From Bacillus sp. CH30_1T (GTDB lineage Bacteria; Bacillota; Bacilli; Bacillales; Bacillaceae_B), in NCBI RefSeq assembly GCF_008364765.1, contig NZ_VTUY01000006.1, forward strand, positions 303,169 through 367,168: 64,000 bases of DNA, given 5' to 3'. Below are positions 56,550-64,000 of this stretch, piece by piece. The number at the start of each line of letters is the position of its first letter. Position 1 is the first letter of the stretch. The notes under the pieces were generated by a model. It was not told where the DNA came from, did no database searches, and worked only from the letters and a program-made list of their open reading frames with translations. The translations under genes were made by a program, and so were the position numbers.

Positions 56550-56680
56550 TGGTCCGTTCCTTTCCGCTCCAGGCACAAGATTCCCCGGGGAGGAAGTCAA
56601 GCCTCCTCGGGCTTTGCCCTGCGGGGTCTAGACCTTTCCTCTATTACCCGCAGGAGTCAAGTGCCTTCCGCTACAATCCA
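56550..56680. repeat. Palindromic GCGGGGTCT/CCCGCAGGAGTC repeat, copy at 56.6 kb
   Basis: Contains GCGGGGTCT (56621-56629) and CCCGCAGGAGTC (56647-56658), flanked by AGGCAC (56571-56576) and GTGCCT (56661-56666), and a GCCTCCTCGGGCTTT block. It is the same family as 5873-5940 and as the inverted copy at 56938. The 760-bp gap 56459-57222 holds these repeats and no credible gene. Confidence 0.65.
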
Positions 56681-56937
56681 CTCTGTGCTTCTATATTCTG
56701 ACTTCCTATTAACCTATAGACAAAGAGAAAGGAGCACAAGACCTCATTAGGATAATTCGAAAATCAGATATTAGTCAATGGCTACCGATATTACCCACCA
56801 AGGATTTAGCTTGTCTTCATATAAATTAAAATGACAAAAAATAAGAGCAACCAATCAATACCTCTTGTAAATGAAAAAATGTATTTTTTTTGAATGTTTT
56901 TTGTCACCTTTTGGCTCTGCCACGAAAATCTTCTATA

Positions 56938-57057
56938 GATGGTGAGGGGAACTGCGTAGACTCCTGCGGAAAAACGGGTGTTCCGAGACCCCGTTCGGCT
57001 AAGCTGAGGAGGCTCGGCCCTACGCTAGCTGCAAGCGGAGTGGTTCCCCTCACCATC
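56938..57057. repeat. Palindromic repeat of the same family, opposite orientation
   Basis: Bounded by a perfect 13-bp inverted repeat GATGGTGAGGGGA (56938-56950) and TCCCCTCACCATC (57045-57057). Inside, read on the minus strand, are CGGGGTCTC and CCGCAGGAGTC. Inverted relative to the copy 300 bp to the left. Confidence 0.7.
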
Positions 57058-57222
57058 ATGCACACACTGATTGCCAGTGCCAGGTAGATTAAATGCTATA
57101 AAACAAAAGAGCCTTCATGTTTAACTAAATCCCACTATTTTCCCTCAATGAATCCAAACATAAGAATTTCCATTTTCCTTATGATAAAATGGACATGTTC
57201 ATAATAAAGCAGGTGAATGAAG

Positions 57223-58065
57223 ATGATATACATAGGAGTAACAGGCTGGGGAGATCATGATACCCTTTATGAAAATGTTCCCCCAAGAGACAAACTAAAA
57301 GAATACGGCGCACATTTCCCCATCGTCGAGGTGGACACAACTTTCTATGCTGTCCAGCCTCTTCGAAATGCTGAAAAATGGGTAAAGGAAACACCCAAGG
57401 ACTTTAAGTTTATTGTTAAGGCTTATCAGGGAATGACGGGGCATCAACGGGGAGAAATCCCTTTTGAAACAAAGGAAGAGATGTTCAATGCCTTTAAGGA
57501 ATCCCTTGCCCCGTACGTAGATGCAGGTAAATTAGCGATGGTTCTGCTTCAATTTCCCCCTTGGTACGATTGTAAAAAGGAACATGTTGACTATATCCGG
57601 TACTGCCGGGAGCAGCTAAAGGGATTTCCACTATCGTTGGAATTTCGCCATCAAAGCTGGTTCAGACCGGAGTTCCGGGATAAGACGTTAACGTTTATGA
57701 AAAAGGAAGGATGGATCCATAGCATTTGCGATGAGCCGCAAGCAGGGGAAGGATCTGTACCACGGGTATTGGAAACCACTCATAAAGATGCGACTCTAAT
57801 CCGTTTTCATGGCAGGAATCTGTACGGCTGGAATAAACCGAATGGGGAAGACTGGCGGGAGGTTCGTTATTTATATCGCTATAATCGTGCTGAACTGGAG
57901 GAATGGATTCCGCATATTCATCAGTTGCACGAAACCTCTGAAGATCTATATATTCTTTTCAATAATAATTCCGGTGGAGATGCCGCTGACAACGCGAAAG
58001 AGGTAATTGAATTATTAGGCCTTGAATATGGTGGACTTGCACCAAAGCAACTGGATTTATTTTAG
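57223..58065 (+). CDS. yunF: YunF, DUF72 family protein
   Basis: 280 residues from ATG 57223 (AGGTG seven bases upstream). DUF72 TIM-barrel-like fold: IYIGVTGWGDHDTLYE, VEVDTTFYAVQPLRNAEKWVKETPKDFKFIVKAYQGMTGH, SLEFRHQSWF, FHGRNLYGWNKPN and LFNNNSGGDAADNAKEVIELLGL. Family function is unproven. First of the yunF-E-D-C run. Confidence 0.88.
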   Translation: MIYIGVTGWGDHDTLYENVPPRDKLKEYGAHFPIVEVDTTFYAVQPLRNAEKWVKETPKDFKFIVKAYQGMTGHQRGEIPFETKEEMFNAFKESLAPYVDAGKLAMVLLQFPPWYDCKKEHVDYIRYCREQLKGFPLSLEFRHQSWFRPEFRDKTLTFMKKEGWIHSICDEPQAGEGSVPRVLETTHKDATLIRFHGRNLYGWNKPNGEDWREVRYLYRYNRAELEEWIPHIHQLHETSEDLYILFNNNSGGDAADNAKEVIELLGLEYGGLAPKQLDLF

Positions 58066-58086
58066 CTGACAGGAGATGAAAGACAG

Positions 58087-58908
58087 ATGGAATGGATCGT
58101 TCTTCTATCGATCGGACTTTTAGCAGGAGCGATAGGATCCCTCGTAGGACTGGGCGGAGGAGTCATCATTGTTCCTGCCCTTATCTATTTCGGTACATAT
58201 ACAAGCTTGATAGAGGGAATGAATCCTCAGACAGCTGTAGGAACATCTTTGGTCATTATGATATTCACAGGGTTATCATCCACCTTGGCTTATTTAAAGC
58301 ATAAGACCGTTGATTATAAAAGCGGCCTGATCTTCTTTGCCGGAAGTGGGCCGGGTTCAATACTAGGAGCATGGGTAAACAAGGGATTGAATATGGAAAG
58401 CTTTAATTTGTATTTTGGCATTTTTATGATTTTGATTGCCATTGTGCTCATGATAAGAAACAAGTTAAAGCCTATTGAGAAATTCAAGGATGCATCTTTT
58501 CAACGGGAATTTACCGATCCGGGAGGAAACACCTTTCGTTATGGATATCCTCCTGTACTAGGAGCGGCTATTGCCTTTGTAGTTGGATTTACATCTGGTT
58601 TATTTGGCATCGGTGGTGGATCATTAATGGTGCCTGCAATGATTTTGATTTTTCTTTTTCCACCCCATGTAGCCGTAGCCACATCCATGTTCATGATTTT
58701 TCTATCTGCATTGGTCAGTTCAGGAACGCATATCATGTTTGGCAATGTAAAGTGGTTGTATGCACTTGCACTTATTCCAGGCGCTTGGATAGGGGCGAAG
58801 TTTGGGGCCTATTTGAATACGAAGCTTGAATCAAAAGTCTTAGTGAGTGTTTTACGGATTATATTAATTTTAATTGGAATTCGATTGATTTACCAAGGCA
58901 TTACTTGA
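58087..58908 (+). CDS. yunE: YunE, TauE/SafE-family sulfite/anion exporter
   Basis: 273 residues with seven or eight membrane helices and the two family repeats: IGSLVGLGGGVIIVPALIYFG and GFTSGLFGIGGGSLMVPAMILIF. TauE/SafE proteins export sulfite or organosulfonates; substrate here is unassigned. CAGGAGATG precedes the ATG; 21 bp after yunF. Confidence 0.88.
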   Translation: MEWIVLLSIGLLAGAIGSLVGLGGGVIIVPALIYFGTYTSLIEGMNPQTAVGTSLVIMIFTGLSSTLAYLKHKTVDYKSGLIFFAGSGPGSILGAWVNKGLNMESFNLYFGIFMILIAIVLMIRNKLKPIEKFKDASFQREFTDPGGNTFRYGYPPVLGAAIAFVVGFTSGLFGIGGGSLMVPAMILIFLFPPHVAVATSMFMIFLSALVSSGTHIMFGNVKWLYALALIPGAWIGAKFGAYLNTKLESKVLVSVLRIILILIGIRLIYQGIT

Positions 58909-58938
58909 TAACATACCTCCAATAGGAGTGAGCAAATA

Positions 58939-60291
58939 GTGAGAGAAATCATTCATATTTATCATACAAACGACCTTCACAGTCATTTTGAGCATTGGTC
59001 AAGGATTCGTGATTTTTTGAAGATGAGAAAACAATGGCATCTGGATGAAGGGGAACCAGTTTATCTATTTGATATCGGAGATCATGTAGACCGCTGGCAT
59101 CCATTAAGTGAAGCGACTTTAGGAAAAGGAAATATCGATTTTCTAAATGAAGTCGGCTTTGATGCCGTAACCATTGGGAACAATGAAGGAATTACACTGG
59201 ATTATGAAGATTTAAACAGCCTTTATGAAAATGCAGATTTTCACGTGATTGTAGGAAATTTATTAGACCAGTCGTCGCAGCCTCCAAGGTGGGCCAAAAC
59301 CCATCATATCTATCAAACGAATAGTGGCATGAAGATTGGCATCATCGGATTGACAGCTTATTTCAAACCTTTTTATAAAGCCCTAGGCTGGAATATTACA
59401 TCTCCGTTGGATGAGCTTGAGAAATTGGTTCAAGAGCTTCACCCGCAGGTGGATATGGTTATTCTTCTTTCTCACCTGGGGATTCGGGATGATGAGTTGA
59501 TTGCAACGCGATTTCCCGAAATTGACGTTATCCTAGGAGCTCATACCCATCATGTGTTGCATCAAGGAAAAGAAATTAAGGGAACTATGCTGGGTGCAGC
59601 AGGAAAATATGGTCATTATGTTGGTCATATGATGGTAGAGGTTGACACAGCCAATAAAAAGATTGTCGGGAAAAAAGCACAGCTTTATGAACAGCAGGAA
59701 CTTCCCCCTGCCGAAAAGGAAGAACAGGAAAATCTCGAGTGGTATCAAAAGGGGGAGGCTTTGTTAAGGGAAAAAGTAACCGAGCTCGCCGAACCGCTGG
59801 CAGTGGATTGGTTTAATCCTTCCCCACTTCCGGATGTGTTATGTGATGGTCTTGCTGAATGGTGCGAGGCTGATTGTGCCTTTCTCAATTCAGGCTTACT
59901 CATTGATGGACTGGAAGAGGGGGCGGTGACGAAACAGGATCTGCACCGGATTCTGCCTCATCCCATCAATCCATGTCTCATTGAAATGAAGGGGGCAGAG
60001 CTGAAGGAAATCATTAAACAAACATTTAATGAAGAATGGCCGCATCTTCAAGTGAAAGGATTAGGATTCAGAGGCAAGGTGATGGGCCGTTTTGTATATG
60101 CGAATATTCAATTCAACGGCCGTGAAATCTTAATCGGTCAAAAGCCGATTGATCCACAGAAGATATACAAGCTTGCCTTACCAGATATGTTCACATTTGG
60201 CCACTTTTTTCCAGATCTTCAAAGGCTGGAGAAAAAATACTTTATGCCTGAGTTTTTACGAGATATCCTTCAGTGGAAATTAAAGCAGTAA
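58939..60291 (+). CDS. yunD: YunD, metallophosphoesterase/5'-nucleotidase-like protein
   Basis: 450 residues from GTG 58939 (AGGAG upstream). Metallophosphatase domain with HTNDLHSH, FDIGDHVDRW, IGNNEGITLDYED, ILLSHLG and LGAHTHHVLHQG (1-240), then a 5_nucleotid_C domain (about 290-440) with NSGLLIDGLEEGAVTKQDLHRILPHPINPC. No signal peptide, so cytosolic. The usual GNHE motif reads GNNEGI, with Asn replacing the family His, as seen in YunD-type proteins. Co-transcribed with yunE and yunC. Confidence 0.88.
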   Translation: MREIIHIYHTNDLHSHFEHWSRIRDFLKMRKQWHLDEGEPVYLFDIGDHVDRWHPLSEATLGKGNIDFLNEVGFDAVTIGNNEGITLDYEDLNSLYENADFHVIVGNLLDQSSQPPRWAKTHHIYQTNSGMKIGIIGLTAYFKPFYKALGWNITSPLDELEKLVQELHPQVDMVILLSHLGIRDDELIATRFPEIDVILGAHTHHVLHQGKEIKGTMLGAAGKYGHYVGHMMVEVDTANKKIVGKKAQLYEQQELPPAEKEEQENLEWYQKGEALLREKVTELAEPLAVDWFNPSPLPDVLCDGLAEWCEADCAFLNSGLLIDGLEEGAVTKQDLHRILPHPINPCLIEMKGAELKEIIKQTFNEEWPHLQVKGLGFRGKVMGRFVYANIQFNGREILIGQKPIDPQKIYKLALPDMFTFGHFFPDLQRLEKKYFMPEFLRDILQWKLKQ

Positions 60292-60347
60292 ATGTATCAC
60301 CGTTTCTATCCTCACGTCATACATATGAGGGAAAGGAGCGATGACAC

Positions 60348-60650
60348 ATGATGAATGTATCTCCGATTACCATTCAGGGACATACCTTTTTAGCGATTTC
60401 TGTTGAACTGCCCAAAACCAATCTCCTCGTTGTGACAAGTGATATAGGATATATAATGTGTGGAGCACTGGACGTAGCGTTACTAAATGAGAAGTTGAAA
60501 GACAGAGGAATCATTGCAGGCAGAGCAGTCGGTGTAAAAACAATCGATCAGCTCCTGGATGCCCCTCTGGAATCCATCACCTATGAGGCAGAAAATCGCG
60601 GCATCACACAAGGCATGATCGGGCGGGATGCATTGTTGAAAATGATATAA
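60348..60650 (+). CDS. yunC: YunC, DUF1805 family protein
   Basis: 100 residues. VSPITIQGHTFLAISVELPKTNLLVVTSDIGYIMCGALDVALLNEKLKDRGIIAGRAVGVKTIDQLLDAPLESITYEAENRGI is the DUF1805 fold described structurally for YunC. Function unknown. AAGGAG nine bases before the ATG. Last of the yunF-E-D-C run. Confidence 0.88.
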   Translation: MMNVSPITIQGHTFLAISVELPKTNLLVVTSDIGYIMCGALDVALLNEKLKDRGIIAGRAVGVKTIDQLLDAPLESITYEAENRGITQGMIGRDALLKMI

Positions 60651-60660
60651 GTATAAATTG

Positions 60661-60693
60661 GACCAGTTGCTTTTATTGAGCGCTGGTTTTTTT
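60661..60693 (+). terminator. Terminator after yunC
   Basis: ACCAG (60662-60666) with CTGGT (60683-60687) plus weaker inner pairs, then a T run. Modest stem. Confidence 0.55.
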
Positions 60694-60843
60694 GTTAGGT
60701 GAATGTCACCATTTTCTTTATATTCTTTCATGAATAATTAACAATATATCAGGAAATACACCTTGCAAGTACGTTTTTATCCTTTATAATGGAGATACTA
60801 GGAAATTTTGTCGAAAAATGAAAGAATTACATAGGAGAATTCT

Positions 60844-61956
60844 ATGAGGCTTATATCAACTAGGGCTTTAAAACCGGGCATGGTTCTAGCTACAACCGTA
60901 TATAATATGAGAGGTCAAGCTTTAATTCATGATAACGTTCCGATTACAGAACGTATGATTTTCAGGTTGCAAGAGCTTAGTATTCAGTATGTCTATATTG
61001 AAGACTCCCTTTCGAAGGGAATCCATGTAAAGGGTACTGTTTCGAGTAAGGTGAGACAGCAAGCTGTAAACAATATTGAGATGGCCTTTAATCAACTAAG
61101 CGCATCGAAGGCGCCACCTGGTGTGCTCATGATTGAAGATAGTGCCAAGCAATTGAAGCAGGTGATTGATGTAGTCTTGTCTGAAGTAAAGGCGAATCAT
61201 GATCTCCTAACCATTTTGACGGATGTTTTCACATATGACTCCTATATATTTCATCATTCATTTAATGTGACTTTGTATACGTTATCCATAGGTCTGGAAC
61301 TTAAACTGTCTACTAAACAGCTTGAGCAGTTAGGCGTGGGAGCAATTTTGCATGATATCGGTAAGATGCTTGTGCCGGAGGAAATTCTTCTGAAACCAGG
61401 CAAGCTGACAGAAGACGAATTTTGTGAAATCAAGAAGCATTCAGAACACGGTTTTGAGATTTTGCGACAGCTTCATTCTGTGTCCCTGATCATTGCTCAC
61501 TGCGCGTACCAGCACCATGAGAGGCTAGATGGATCTGGTTATCCACGAGGAATCAAAGGTGAGGATATCCACCCCTTTGCAAAAATCATAGCGGTGGCCG
61601 ATGTATTCGACGCCATGACCTCAAATCGTGTATACCGGAAAGCCATGCTTCCACATCAAGCGCTGGAGGTATTATATGCAGGAAGCGGTACTCTATTTGA
61701 TACAAATGTAATTGAAGCCTTCAGGTCTTCTGTGGCCATTTATCCGATCGGGATGGTTGTCGAGCTGAATGATGGCCGAAAAGGAATTGTGACCGATCAA
61801 AATAAAGGTGTAACGGATCGACCGGTGATTCGGATCATCGAAGAAGATGGACAGGAAATACTAACTCCTTATGCCATGGATTTAAGTGCGGAATTAGATA
61901 AGGTGATTATCGGATTTGATCCGGATTATGAACCCCAATCTCTTAAAATTAAATAA
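60844..61956 (+). CDS. HD-GYP domain cyclic-di-GMP phosphodiesterase-like protein
   Basis: 370 residues. N-terminal helical/DUF3391-like region (1-110) without membrane segments, then HD-GYP: HHSFNVTLYT (137-146), HD at 170-171 in LHDIGKMLVPEEIL, HSEHGFEILR, HCAYQHHERLDGSGYPRG (219-236, complete HHE and GYP box) and DVFDAMTSNRVYR. All metal and substrate residues are present, so it should hydrolyse a cyclic dinucleotide in the cytosol. A PilZ-like C-terminal tail (about 300-370) follows. It sits between yunC and yunB, which are adjacent in B. subtilis as I recall. Confidence 0.88.
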   Translation: MRLISTRALKPGMVLATTVYNMRGQALIHDNVPITERMIFRLQELSIQYVYIEDSLSKGIHVKGTVSSKVRQQAVNNIEMAFNQLSASKAPPGVLMIEDSAKQLKQVIDVVLSEVKANHDLLTILTDVFTYDSYIFHHSFNVTLYTLSIGLELKLSTKQLEQLGVGAILHDIGKMLVPEEILLKPGKLTEDEFCEIKKHSEHGFEILRQLHSVSLIIAHCAYQHHERLDGSGYPRGIKGEDIHPFAKIIAVADVFDAMTSNRVYRKAMLPHQALEVLYAGSGTLFDTNVIEAFRSSVAIYPIGMVVELNDGRKGIVTDQNKGVTDRPVIRIIEEDGQEILTPYAMDLSAELDKVIIGFDPDYEPQSLKIK

Positions 61957-61971
61957 ATTTTTTGCGTTAAA

Positions 61972-62015
61972 CCCCTCTTACTTTGCATACAAATAGCTTG
62001 TAAGGGGGGATTTTT
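61972..62015 (+). promoter_or_regulatory. Hairpin over the yunB ribosome site, with sigma-E-like -10
   Basis: CCCCTCTTAC (61972-61981) can pair with GTAAGGGGGG (62000-62009, one T-G pair), followed by seven T's that run into the TTG start. The right arm contains the ribosome site of yunB. The loop holds GCATACAAAT, a sigma-E -10-like sequence; a transcript starting there would lack the left arm. Regulation is inferred. Confidence 0.45.
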
Positions 62016-62780
62016 TTGTCAAAGTTTAAAACATACAAACCCCGAAGAGGAGGGCCGCTGCCTTTTCGATATGTGATGATCATTACGATTCTGTTCTTTA
62101 TGATTTCGACTGGATTCGGATTGTGGATCATTAACAAAGGTTTGAAACCGACACTGCTTGCTTATGCTGAAACTCAAACCAGCAGGATCGGTACGTTGGT
62201 TATCAATAAAGCGATTAACAAAAAAATTGCAGATGTTCTTGATATTTCGGATATAACGGAAGAAGTGAAGAATACAGAAGGCGATATTGTTTCATTTAAA
62301 TATAATACTCAGACCATCAACCGGGTTCAGGCGGAAATTACCAACTTAGTTCAGCAAAACCTGCAAGAAGCAGAGGAAGGAAATTTAGAAAACCTTGAAT
62401 TTATTACTGAAGTAGAAATCGATGAAGGAAAGTCAAAAGCAGCGAAAGGCATCACTTACTCTGTCCCTCTTGGCCAAGCGACCAACAACGTGTTACTAGG
62501 TAACCTCGGTCCAAAAGTCCCGATCCGCTTTCACTCGATCGGAGATGTCCGTTCTGATATTAAAACTACGGTAGAGCAATTCGGGATTAATAATGCCGTT
62601 GTAAAAGTGTTTGTCGAGCTTGAAGTCAATGTCCAGATCATCATCCCATTTGCAACGAAAACAGAAACCATCAAGCAGGATATCCTGGTTGCCATGGGTA
62701 CCGTTCACCTGGATGTACCGCAGTTTTATAACAATGGTGGAGGGGAAACCAGTCCTTCTATTGAAATTCCCACAAATTAG
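62016..62780 (+). CDS. yunB: YunB, sporulation protein
   Basis: 254 residues from TTG 62016 (AAGGGGGGA upstream). One N-terminal membrane helix (about 18-42) after a basic start, then an external domain: AYAETQTSRIGTLVINKAINKKI, VSFKYNTQTINRVQAEITNLVQ, ITYSVPLGQATNNVLLGNLGPKVPIRFHSIGDV and VKVFVELEVNVQIIIPFATKTETIKQDILVAMGTVHLDVPQFY. YunB is a sigma-E-controlled protein needed for proper sporulation in B. subtilis. Confidence 0.93.
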   Translation: MSKFKTYKPRRGGPLPFRYVMIITILFFMISTGFGLWIINKGLKPTLLAYAETQTSRIGTLVINKAINKKIADVLDISDITEEVKNTEGDIVSFKYNTQTINRVQAEITNLVQQNLQEAEEGNLENLEFITEVEIDEGKSKAAKGITYSVPLGQATNNVLLGNLGPKVPIRFHSIGDVRSDIKTTVEQFGINNAVVKVFVELEVNVQIIIPFATKTETIKQDILVAMGTVHLDVPQFYNNGGGETSPSIEIPTN

Positions 62781-62793
62781 TCAGGAAAAAAAG

Positions 62794-62822
62794 TTGTCAA
62801 AAGAATGATAGTTTGTTATATT
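62794..62822 (+). promoter_or_regulatory. Sigma-A promoter of the lysine-riboswitch transcript
   Basis: TTGTCA (62794-62799), 17-bp spacer, TATATT (62817-62822), 38 bp before the riboswitch. Confidence 0.75.
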
Positions 62823-62859
62823 AATAAAGAAAATTTTATAACACACCACATCATCAGTC

Positions 62860-63040
62860 CGATGGGGTAGAGGCGCAGAGTTCAAGAGTAAGCTGTTTGA
62901 GAATGACAACTGTGAGAACAGATGAAAGGGAACTTTTGCCGAAGTAATTATGCATGTCGAATGTGTATTTGCTGGGGTTATCTTGAAGAAGGATAACACT
63001 GTCATTATAGGGAATCTCTATAATGGGGAGCTACAGATCG
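62860..63040 (+). ncRNA. Lysine riboswitch (L box)
   Basis: L-box landmarks in order: GGGGTAGAGGCGCAG (62864-62878), AAGAGTAAGC, GATGAAAGGG, TTTTGCCGAAGT, GCTGGGGTTA and the closing GGGGAGCTACAG. P1 can form between GATGGGGTAG and CTACAGATC. Lysine binding favours the terminator at 63067. The gap 62781-63156 is taken up by this leader. Confidence 0.93.
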
Positions 63041-63066
63041 TGATGGAGCACTTAAATTACTTACTA

Positions 63067-63101
63067 AGGTAATGATAGCTTCTCTATCGTTGCCTTTTTT
63101 T
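63067..63101 (+). terminator. Lysine-riboswitch terminator
   Basis: 12-bp stem AGGTAATGATAG (63067-63078) with CTATCGTTGCCT (63084-63095), two G-T pairs, then seven T's. Confidence 0.88.
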
Positions 63102-63156
63102 ATTATCCTCTATCATGCTACGATGGTTCCCCCCTATCAAATAGGAGGAGGACACT

Positions 63157-64000
63157 ATGGAAAACACGATTTACTCACTATTACCACCCCTTTTAGCCAT
63201 TCTTATGGTTATACTTACGAGACGGGTTCTACTTTCACTGGGAGTAGGAATCGTTGCGTCTGCATTTCTGTTAGCAGATTTCTCAATTACGAAAACATTC
63301 AGCTTTATGTGGGACGCCTTTAAAGGCATTTTTGTCGCAGATGGAGCGCTCAACACCTGGAATGTCTATATTATTTTCTTCTTACTCATTCTTGGTGTCA
63401 TCACAGCATTTGTGAATATTTCCGGCGGTAGCCGCGCATTCGGTGAATGGGCGATGAAACGTGTGAAAACGAGAAAAGGTGCACAGCTTCTTTCAGCCGT
63501 TTTAGGTATCATAATTTTTATTGATGACTATTTTAATGCCCTTGCTGTTGGACAGGTGTCGAGACCCATTACGGATCGTCACAAAATTTCACGTGCAAAA
63601 CTAGCCTATATCATTGACTCGACATCGGCACCGATTTGTGTCGTTTCACCCATCTCAAGCTGGGGAGCGTACATCATCGGTATCATCGGTTCGATTCTTG
63701 CTACACATAGTATCACAGAGTACACAGCATTTTCAGCCTTCGTTCAAATGATTCCAATGAACCTTTATGTCTGGGCAGCTGTTCTGCTTGTCATCATGGT
63801 TGCTGCTAAAGGCTTGGACTTTGGAAAGATGAAAGAGCATGAAGTAAGAGCCCTTGAGACGGGAGCCCTTTATGATCCTGAAAAAGAGATTCCAGGCGAA
63901 TTGAAAAATGATCTGCCTGTCAGCTCGAAAGGATCAGTTGGTGATCTTGTCTGGCCGATCGTAGCTCTTGTTATCGGTACAATTGGAATGATGCTCTGGA
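63157..64000 (+). CDS. NhaC-family transporter under lysine control, 3' end outside window
   Basis: ATG 63157 with AGGAGGAGG upstream; open to the right edge (281 codons seen). Many membrane helices and the Na+/H+ antiporter NhaC landmarks GGSRAFGEWAMKRVKTRKGAQLLSAVLG, FIDDYFNALAVGQVSRPITDRHKISRAKLAYIIDSTSAP and SPISSWGAYIIGIIGSIL. Its place behind a lysine riboswitch says the substrate is probably lysine rather than only sodium, as inferred for other L-box-controlled NhaC-like genes of Bacillaceae. Confidence 0.88.
   Translation, partial: MENTIYSLLPPLLAILMVILTRRVLLSLGVGIVASAFLLADFSITKTFSFMWDAFKGIFVADGALNTWNVYIIFFLLILGVITAFVNISGGSRAFGEWAMKRVKTRKGAQLLSAVLGIIIFIDDYFNALAVGQVSRPITDRHKISRAKLAYIIDSTSAPICVVSPISSWGAYIIGIIGSILATHSITEYTAFSAFVQMIPMNLYVWAAVLLVIMVAAKGLDFGKMKEHEVRALETGALYDPEKEIPGELKNDLPVSSKGSVGDLVWPIVALVIGTIGMMLW

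Noticed and set aside
56526..57087. Two plus-strand open frames in the suf-yun gap
   Set aside because: They consist of the palindromic repeats; no ribosome site or family resemblance.

Overview
The window reads as a chromosomal segment of a spore-forming, moderately low-GC Bacillaceae (a Bacillus or Rossellomorea-type genome). The grounds are strong GGAGG ribosome sites, many TTG/GTG starts, a tricistronic gerA-type germination operon, CotF-type coat proteins, small acid-soluble spore proteins, and an order of yus, suf and yun homologues that I recall as close to Bacillus subtilis. No rRNA, tRNA, CRISPR array, transposase or prophage was seen.

Layout. 1-5.9 kb: a partial GN-repeat protein and a metallo-beta-lactamase-fold hydrolase (minus), then a five-gene plus-strand operon encoding an anchored DM13-domain protein, an OmpR-type response regulator, a short-loop histidine kinase, a membrane-anchored MsrA-MsrB fusion and a Crp/Fnr regulator. 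This looks like an envelope redox-sensing and methionine-repair unit and is the best candidate for an undescribed system. 5.8-6.4 kb: a composite palindromic repeat that supplies the end of the Crp/Fnr gene, then a decayed coding remnant. 6.4-13.6 kb: a VOC protein, ohrA/ohrR with operators, a flavodoxin-fold reductase, a DEAD-box helicase with an SR-like tail, an acyl-CoA synthetase and a DDAH-like amidinohydrolase. 13.7-18.2 kb: alkaline phosphatase, two small spore-type genes, and a metal-related permease pair behind a Zur-like site, next to the wreck of a znuA-type gene. 18-25 kb: lipase-like hydrolase, thioredoxin, Gfo/Idh oxidoreductase and the germination operon. 25-30.3 kb: a siderophore uptake locus (divergent lipoprotein, two permeases, ATPase, FhuF-like reductase, YusU) with two Fur boxes in the divergent promoter.

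30.4-44.3 kb: two coat genes, proline dehydrogenase, a GNAT enzyme, a K+/H+ antiporter, a YczE-type membrane protein, a tandem 20-bp repeat, a YuzL-like gene, a 5'-nucleotidase, fadNAE behind a perfect FadR operator, and a 5'-truncated SDR gene beside an ArsR regulator. 44.4-50.5 kb: yusI, gcvH, yusG, yusF, yusE, yusD, then metNPQ under a SAM-I riboswitch, and a carboxymuconolactone-decarboxylase-family protein. 50.7-56.5 kb: a small gene and the sufCDSUB Fe-S assembly operon. 56.5-57.1 kb: a gene-free stretch with two inverted copies of a palindromic repeat. 57.2-64 kb: yunF, yunE, yunD, yunC, an HD-GYP gene, yunB, and a lysine riboswitch with terminator ahead of a partial NhaC-type transporter.

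Themes. Envelope and thiol redox defence (DM13/Msr/Crp, Ohr, two thioredoxin-like proteins, YusI, Suf), metal homeostasis (Fur, Zur-like), fatty-acid oxidation, sulfur and amino-acid uptake under riboswitch control, and sporulation or germination. A second layer is a set of dispersed palindromic repeats, including a GGGACGGACCT hairpin family in four places, which act as terminators, supply stop codons and sit at gene-decay junctions.
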